Shown here piece by piece: positions 57,331 to 64,000 of a stretch of DNA of 64,000 bases; within the stretch, counting starts at the first letter, position 1; each line of letters opens with the position of its first letter. The stretch comes from Armigeres subalbatus (taxonomy: Eukaryota; Arthropoda; Insecta; Diptera; Culicidae), in contig NC_085139.1 of assembly GCF_024139115.2 (NCBI RefSeq), positions 138,067,121 through 138,131,120 of the forward strand, written 5' to 3'. The notes beneath the pieces were generated by a model. It was not told where the DNA came from. It saw only the letters and a list, made by a program, of their open reading frames with translations, and made no database searches. Both the position numbers and the translations under genes were made by a program.

Positions 57331-58150
57331 TTCGATCGAAAATCACCGAAGTGTACTCCAGTGTACTTAATTTGCAAAATCATGAAGTTTGATATGTCGC
57401 AAGATGAGTTCCTAGAGTGAATGCAAATTGGCCACTTCCCCAAGGGAACAAGGCCCTGGAAGTACCTGGAGGGTGGCCAATTCGATCGCAAATCGCCGAA
57501 AAGTACTCCACTGTACTTGTTTTGCAAAATGATGAAGTTTGATATGTCGCAAGATGGGTTCCAAGATTGAATGAAAATTGGCCACTTCCCCTAGGGAACC
57601 AGGCCCTGGAAGTACCCGGAGGGTGGCCAATTCGATCGAAAATCGCCGAAATGTACTCCAGTGTACTTGTTTTGCAAAATCATGAAGTTTGATATGTCGC
57701 AAGATGGGTTCCAAGAGCGAATGAAAATTGGTCACTTCCCCAAGGGAACCAGGCCCTGGAAGTACCCGGAGGGTGGCCAATTCGATCGAAAATCGCCGAA
57801 ATGTACTCCACTGTACTTGTTTTGCAAAATCATGAAGTTTGATATGTCGCAAGATGGGTTCCAAGATTGAATGAAAATTGGCCACTTCCCTAAGGGAACC
57901 AGGCCCTGGAAGTACCCGGAGGATGGCCAATTCGATCGAAAATCGCCGAAATGTACTCCACTGTTCTTTTTTTGCAAAATCATGAAGTTTGATATGTCGC
58001 AATAAGGGTTCCAAGATTGAATGAAAATTGGCCACTTCCCCAAGGGAACCAGGCCCTGGAAGTACCCGGAGGGTGGCCAATGCGATCGAAAATCGCCTAA
58101 ATGTACTCCAGTGTACTTGTTTTGCAAAATCATGAAGTTTGACATGTCGC
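57331..58150 (-). repeat. 150-bp tandem repeat, right arm, outer block, about 5.5 units
   Basis: TGAAGTTTG recurs at 57383, 57533, 57683, 57833, 57983 and 58133. It leads into the terminal inverted repeat. The minus-strand open frames of 544 and 279 codons here are repeat by-products. Confidence 0.95.
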
Positions 58151-58395
58151 ACGATGGATTTTGAAGCCGATCTGCCAGTGATCATTTTTTCCGGGAGGGA
58201 GGTAACCCCAGTACTCCCCGGAATATATCCGGAACCATGGCCATTGGACAAAAATTGACTTCGGTTCCTAAAACTATAGGAGTTTTGTGATCGATTCCAG
58301 AAGATTGCTTGAAAATCCGTTAGAAATTGGCTGAGCTGCGTGGTTTTGAATTTTGAGTTTTGTCGTAAAATGGGGGTTGGGGACGTACGTGTTAA

Positions 58396-58690
58396 CTACG
58401 AGTTGCATCAGCTGTTGGGAGAACCATCCATCATTCACAACGCGAAAAACGGAAGACTGCGGTGGACCGAGCACGTAGCCAGAATGTCGGACAGTAATCC
58501 GGTGAAAATGGTTCTCGAAAAAGATCCGACGGGAACAAAAAGGCGAGGTGCGTAGTGAACAAGGTGGATCGATCAGGTGGAAGATAATTTGCAGACACTT
58601 TGTAGTTTGTGTTGTTGGCGTCGTGCAGACATGGACTGAGCTGAATGAAAAACGCTTATGCACTGCACAGGCCATTCCGGCCTTAGTCTG
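58396..58690 (+). pseudogene. RTE-like LINE, downstream half (C-terminus)
   Basis: It continues directly from 54617 after one TTAA: NYELHQLLGEP, then NGRLRWTEHVARM, the usual C-terminal WxxHVxRM motif, and a DPTGTKRRGA-like segment ended by a stop near 58555. The sequence RWIDQVED and LCWRRAD-type residues follow in the same frame. The 3' end is near GGCCTTAGTCTG (about 58690). Confidence 0.85.
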
Positions 58691-61600
58691 AGAAAATTAG
58701 TACTGAATGAATAATCTTTTATATATGTTTGTTTATCTCTTATATACATCGAGAAAGTCGAATACAATTCTAACTATATTCCTAAATCAAAATCTATCAC
58801 ATTGATACTTATCACAGGAACCAATGTTAATTAGACGATTTTTGATGATTTTTAAATGGCCCATGAATTGGATGAATTAGAGAATTAATACTAATCCAGA
58901 GCACGCTGTGCAATTTAATCCAATACCTATTGTTAATCGGCCCCTTATCGGAAAAACCCGAAACAGCTGTAAACGAAAGTGAAAGTTCCTCACCCCGTCT
59001 CCCGTAGACAAACTTTTTTTTGTAGGTATTCCTTATCTACCAGTATTGTATCAATCTACAAAAACAACTAATGAATGCAGTGCAAAGCGATAATCTTCAA
59101 AACATCAACGATAAATCAACCTTTTCCACAAGTCGAGAAGTAACATTGCTAGCGAACGTTTTCGTTGTATAAAACTAAACAGATAATTCATCGTTTACAC
59201 GTAACGCAACTCACAAGGGAAAAAAGCAGTATTGTAAAGTAACTCATTTTGACAGATAGAAACTTTATTGACTGATCGACAAAATGTAAATTAACTCGAT
59301 TTAAAATATTGACGTAAATTATTATCAAACATAAAAAAGTTTAAGTTTGCAATTACAACATAAATTTAGTAATGCCGATATAGCATGATGTGAAACAAAA
59401 AAACATTCACTTGCCGATGCCTTCGCATACTTCTATACATCCTTTCACAGACTTTAATCATCGCTTCAAAAATGTTAACAATAGCCATCAACCCGAACAA
59501 AAAAATATCTGACGAACTTACACATTTTGCTTCTTTCTAGTATCGGCATTTTTTCGGTTCGCACTATCTCGCCGCTGCTGCTGCTGCTGGCTGGTTTTGT
59601 GGTTGTTGGCTTTTGCGCGATGCCGTCTGATATTTGCGCCAGAGATAAGACAAGAGAAATCGGAATGTTCAATTAAAGACGTGTTTGGGTTTGCCTCAGC
59701 AATTCCGATAACAACAACGACCTTCGGTTTTTCGGATAATTTAACATTCATAAAAATTAACTGAAAAAAATGGATCAATAATAGATAACAAATGTTTAGA
59801 ATTAAAAAATCAAACTATGACTAAAACAAAAATAGCAATTACTCAAAAGAAGGAAATCAAGTGTCGATCGTTTATCTTGTGACATTATTTACTGTGAAAA
59901 GTGTATATAAACAAGCACGACTCATTCATGAAATTGCACAGATTCTGTTGAATGGCATAGCAACTATTTATAATTCGAACACGAGACGAGCCAGCCTCGG
60001 GCTGAAGGTCTCGCTAATAAAGAATAAAAAAATCGAACTGTCGCCTCAATTACTCATTTATTTTAATACAATTTTAATTGCGGCCAAGAGTCATATCATT
60101 CTGTTGAAGTGGACATCGCTCCTGTCCACTTACTTTCTTGGTTGTGAGTAGGTTTGTGATGTTTTTATAAAGGATGCTGGTTGTATGGTGTCGCTTTTAT
60201 CAAATCACATTCAGGTGGATAATAAATCAAGTTGGCGACAACATTGCTTGTCACAAATGTGTATTAAAACAATCCATATGATAATAATTTTATCTTTGAT
60301 TATTCGAAGTTTATCCATTTCGAAATTCGAAATTTACCCATTTTTCAATTACATGGCTTTAATTCGAAAACTATACATTTTCCGATCATTCATTCTTTCT
60401 TTCATGGACTACAGAATTCCGGTCTAGGAGAGTTTTGCTTAGATTCATTATAATCATTATGGCAAAACAGATATTTTTGATCATGAATCGTAAAAAGGAT
60501 CCATGCAATTTAAAAATCAATCGTTTTTATTGAATCAGCTGTTCTGGAGCAACATGTACATAGCAATCTGTTGATGGGGTTTCATCTATTATCACTGGAT
60601 TTTCGGTATCGTAAAAATTAGCACAACGTTTTTGATATATCTGCAAATTCCAATTGTGTACACTAAGGGCCGCCAAGAATAACCCTCCCGAAAATATAAA
60701 TTGAATAAAACTCTGTTTAATCATAAACAATGTCTTCCCTGTATTTTTTAGAATCGAAAAATGTGCTGCCTACTACCGAACGATTTAGCTTGTAGTTAGT
60801 TCGTGTGAACCATGAATTTGTGTGCTCCTCCTTACTCTGCAGATGTCTGTGAATCAAATGCCAAAAGTGCGCCAAACACCTTGCATGACATTTTATAACT
60901 TTCTCATCGTTCATGACATGTCGCATCGCGATTGTAGAAATCGAAATTTATGGTTATAAAACATCAAAAATCGTTAGATCTTATACTTTCATTTTTCACC
61001 CTACACCAGCAAACGACGTGTGATGACAATTTGTCACATTTTCACCGGTTCGTGACGAATCCGTCATCATCAGCTGCTTCTCGCGGCTTAACGATGCTTG
61101 ACACTGGCAGAAGTTGGTATGTAGAAAAGCTGTCTAATGCATGCAATGCATTATTTACCAACTCAGCCAACATCCACCAAGTAATGCATGACCGCGCGGA
61201 TCCCTTTCGCAATGGTCCCACTTTTCGTGGTATACCTTCGAAATCAACAAACTGTTCGTGAAATTTGCTTCGGCAAAAATTGGATCAGCCAAACAAATCC
61301 GTAGGCCAAGACAACACGGAGCAAAGTCTCGACCCGGAGCGGAGTGTCTTTCGTGTTTGGCTGAAATCGCTTCTAAGCGCTCATCTTTCGCTAATGTTTA
61401 TGTTTTTCTTCGTCGGCTGGCTGAGCGTGGAAAAATGAATTAGCCAATTCATAACGGTCTCGTCATTTTTTCCTGTCTTATTTGGGACAACGAGCTGCGC
61501 TCTCAACCTGTAGTGCGCCCGCTCAGCTAACTCGCGCTAAACGGCCCCAGCCGGTAGCATTTTCAGCACAGTAGTGGCAGACGCTCTTCCCATCAGCCAA

Positions 61601-62570
61601 CTCGCGTCCACGTCCACTCTGAAGCAATTACGCAAAAATGCATAGTCGAACGCCAACGTCAACGTCAGCGGCATTAGAATAGCAGCTGTTTCGGTGGTGA
61701 TGCTGTTTCGCGCCTCTGCTGGTCGGATGTTTAATGGTGATGAGAAAAGTGCTGACCGACCGAAGAGTATGCTTCGAAGTCGTCCCTCTACTTGATCGCT
61801 AAACTTCGCTCAGCAAGGCGAGAAGAAAATGATTTTGAATTCTTTCTTCTTTCAATTTGCCGTTAGGATGAATCCCGTCAGAATGCGATTTCAAAATTAC
61901 CTACTTCAAGAGTTTAAGAACTTAATCACCTTTTTTCCTTTTTCAAAATTAGAAAAAAAAATAGGTTTAAGTTTGTTGAACATCTGTATCTAATATGAAG
62001 ATTCGTGCTATCAAAAATGTGTAGTGAGATGAAAATAAAAGTCTATTGTATACTCTTCTTAAACTTTATTTTAATAAATCAATGCTCTTTTGCATGTGCT
62101 TACCTCTGCTGATTTGTTTGTGTGATTTTTCCGCGAATAAATCATAGAATACAGTGCAATATGAGAAAACATGAATAATTGGCTTAAATGACCGAATTGT
62201 TCAATTGTTACGAAATTGTACACTATTTTTTAGGAGCGTAACTGTCGAAATATTAACCTCGTCAGCACTACCTTCCCTCTATGCCTGGAATGAGTCACCA
62301 GTTGGCTCTATAAGGGATGTGGGATGCAAGAAATAAGAAGCTTGTAACAATTGGAATGGTGACACCTTCACTCCATCCTGAGTGACAGCACGGAAATACA
62401 GACATCTCGAAAATACAGACATGCATCTGTAGTATTCCTAGGGTGGCCAGTGAGTCGGGAAATCGGGAAATGCGGGAAATATGCGGGAATCGAAAGTCCA
62501 TTCTTGAACAATAATCTTTTGAAAGTGTCTCAAGTTTTGTCTGTAGACTTGTCGACCGTAGTCGAGTGTA
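58691..62570. other. Mostly unassigned, low-repeat sequence
   Basis: No gene was assigned. 59475-59778 (minus) has a Gln/Ser-rich open frame over a GCTGCTGCTGCTGCTGG run. 59985-60030 looks like a LINE 3' hairpin plus AATAAAG. Frames at 60527-60926 (minus) and 60950-61443 (plus) resemble nothing I know. 61440-61760 is GC-richer and non-repetitive. 62440-62490 has GGGAAAT-type short repeats. Confidence 0.4.
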
Positions 62571-62724
62571 TTCTCGCTTAACTTTTCAAAAGGTCCTAAG
62601 TAACATTTTTTTCATGAATTAATTTGAATAGCGCAATCAACAGAACAACATGAAAGCTTTTGATTGCTGTATTCAAATTAATTCATGATAAAAATGTTAC
62701 TTAGGTCCTTTTAAAAAGCGAGTA
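62571..62724. mobile_element. Palindromic MITE, family I
   Basis: TTCTCGCTTAACTTTT... and its complement close arms of about 65 bp that share GGTCCTAAGTAACATTTTT and CATGAATTAATTTGAAT. TA borders are likely (62569-62570 on the left). The loop is short. Confidence 0.82.
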
Positions 62725-62818
62725 TTCAATTATGTGTATTTATATGTACTAGTCTACGACTTATATGTACAAGCTACGGTTTGACGAAAATTAATAAATA
62801 AATAAATAAATTTATAAA

Positions 62819-63835
62819 GGTCTGAGGGAAGCTCTCTCGCGGTAGAGCGCTATTTTCGTACTAAAATGTCTATAACTCGGAATTGGGAACGAATTTCGCT
62901 TATCCCAACTGACAATCTCTTTGAAATTGATCAAGGAATGTTCCTACAAAATTTCATGGACCTACTATTTCCCAAATTTGAATTAAGCTCTAAATACTAA
63001 ACTATTGTACAACTAAAATTTTCGCTTCTCAGTACCAATCTCCGATGATTTGAGGCACAAAGGAACCAAATTTCGCAAAACCCAACTGACAAAAGTTTTG
63101 AATTTTTCCAACGATCATTTTGATGTAATAAAAAGTATATGTCACCGCAATAAATTTTGAAGGAAGCTCTTTTTACTTCAACCAAGTTTTTTTAAATTCC
63201 ATACAAAAGTTACCATTTCGGGAGAGCAGCCAACAGCATATTTTCTTGTGGCGCACGGCAGGAAAGGAGCGATGAGAGCGGTAGAAAGTCCGTCAACTTT
63301 GAATCTAGCGTGACACTAGAAAAAAAGCGTATTTCTATTTTTGAACACGAGGATACCAAATATATATATTGAAATCAAATATAGGATTTTGATGAGATTA
63401 ACAATCGAAAATAAATAAAAGTCTTATATGTCTTATTTGTCTTATTTGTCTTATTTGCTACATTTGTCTTATTTGTCTTATTTGTCTTACTTACACCAGC
63501 ACCACTGTTATCACCCAAATACTTTTCAAAGCTTGTGTGCATTTTCCAAAACCAGCTGGAGTTTGTTTATTTTGATTTCCTCATGTTGCGTGATTGGTCG
63601 GCGCTGCTGCTGTTCTCTCGCCGAACCACTGCATGAGTGATAAATTTCTTCCCCATTGTTGCCAATTCCTTTTGTTCTCCGTTTTCGGCCAATTCTCAAG
63701 CAATTGTAAACTGCATAATGATGAAATAATTTTGGCGACACTGACAGCGTCATTCTGGCAGGCTGAATTGGGCAATTTTCTCTCTCAGAGATTGCTACCA
63801 CGTGCTTTTTTAACGAAAAACCCTTCCCTCAAACC
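62819..63835. mobile_element. TTAA-type element A, short form without minisatellite
   Basis: The ends GGTCTGAGGGAAG and CTTCCCTCAAACC match 30298-32249, and the first 550 and last 400 bp are co-linear and very similar. The right flank is TTAA (63836-63839); the left flank is TAAA, perhaps a mutated target. The centre has only (GTCTTATTT)n at 63420-63490, in place of the 0.8-kb palindromic minisatellite. No transposase. Confidence 0.85.
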
Positions 63836-63839
63836 TTAA

Positions 63840-64000
63840 AGAGATTTGTAGCCTTAGGCTGGCTCATCTCTGAAACATGAAGGTGTTGGAGAAGATGGAT
63901 GCCAAAATGTTTATTCGCTCAACGGATTCTTCAATTTATCAAAGGTTACTTCCCTCACCAGCGTAGTCTCCAAGATAATGGAGAGAATGGCCAATTGAAG
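63840..64000 (+). other. Window edge; possible LINE reverse transcriptase fragment
   Basis: Near 63945-63997 one plus frame reads SLTSVVSKIMERMAN, similar to the (RP)ISLTS...K-ME segment that opens many LINE reverse transcriptase domains. Too little is visible to be sure. Confidence 0.35.

Larger units (their letters stand above)
54622..58391. mobile_element. 3.77-kb TTAA-flanked giant palindromic element with satellite arms
   Basis: The ends CACGTACGTCCCCAACCCCC and its complement extend about 250 bp inward as a near-perfect inverted repeat. TTAA lies exactly outside (54618-54621, 58392-58395). Removing the element and one TTAA restores an uninterrupted LINE frame, which confirms both borders. 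Inside, each arm has an array of a 150-bp repeat in mirror orientation; the centre holds the 24-bp minisatellite and a CGG-rich fragment. No transposase is encoded, so it must move, if at all, with enzymes supplied elsewhere. A piggyBac-like origin is inferred from TTAA. Confidence 0.9.

Noticed and set aside
55893..57527. 544-codon minus-strand frame across the palindromic element
   Set aside because: It alternates between translated 150-bp repeat and translated minisatellite; no domain, and equally long frames exist on the opposite strand.
54865..58150. Regular 150-bp arrays considered as CRISPR
   Set aside because: The whole unit is conserved with no variable spacers, and the context is eukaryotic.
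60950..61443. Plus-strand frames of about 103 and 61 codons in low-repeat DNA
   Set aside because: No recognised family, signal peptide or splice context; kept only as unassigned sequence.

Overview
The window looks like intronic and intergenic DNA from a mosquito, most likely a culicine such as Aedes. That placement is an inference. It rests on several copies of a Feilai-like tRNA-derived SINE, RTE-clade LINEs, TA- and TTAA-flanked MITEs, large simple-sequence arrays, very low gene density and one eukaryotic exon with a clean GT splice donor. There are no operons, bacterial genes or CRISPR arrays.

Gene content: the only convincing host gene part is a plus-strand exon at 26540-27150. Its coding part (26974-27150) gives the N-terminus and glycine loop of a TESK/center divider-type protein kinase and ends at a GTAAGT donor. 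No following exon was recognised in the remaining 36.8 kb, so most of the right half of the window may be first coding intron.

Layout: 1-480 is a 7-bp AT-rich array. 500-12000 holds scattered MITEs, SINE copies and a decayed LINE 3' end. 12022-19029 is a Ty3/gypsy LTR retrotransposon with sequence-identical LTR parts, a truncated 5' LTR, a canonical A AAA AAC frameshift site and four further one-base frame breaks. 20263-26187 is a minus-strand RTE LINE, interrupted by a SINE and then tandemly duplicated over about 2.55 kb. 28600-39100 is rich in MITEs and foldback elements, including a 1.95-kb TTAA-flanked element that carries a large mirror-image minisatellite; a 1.02-kb relative without it lies at 62819-63835. 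40170-41270 is a 1.1-kb polypurine strand. 41774-43053 is a foldback built on a 16-bp minisatellite. 43.1-47.0 kb is largely non-repetitive. 47.05-53.09 kb is an 11-bp (AATCCAATCCA) satellite opened by at least two inserted elements.

The most unusual object is at 54622-58391: a 3,770-bp near-palindrome with long inverted ends, exact TTAA target duplication, arrays of a 150-bp repeat in both arms, and the same 24-bp minisatellite in its centre as in the unrelated TTAA element at 30298-32249. It sits precisely inside an RTE-like LINE reading frame. Two distinct TTAA-type elements sharing one expanding minisatellite, with degenerate relics of it nearby at 4.0 and 34-35 kb, is the best candidate here for an undescribed system. 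Long open frames in these arrays arise because the repeat periods are multiples of three, and I do not regard them as genes.
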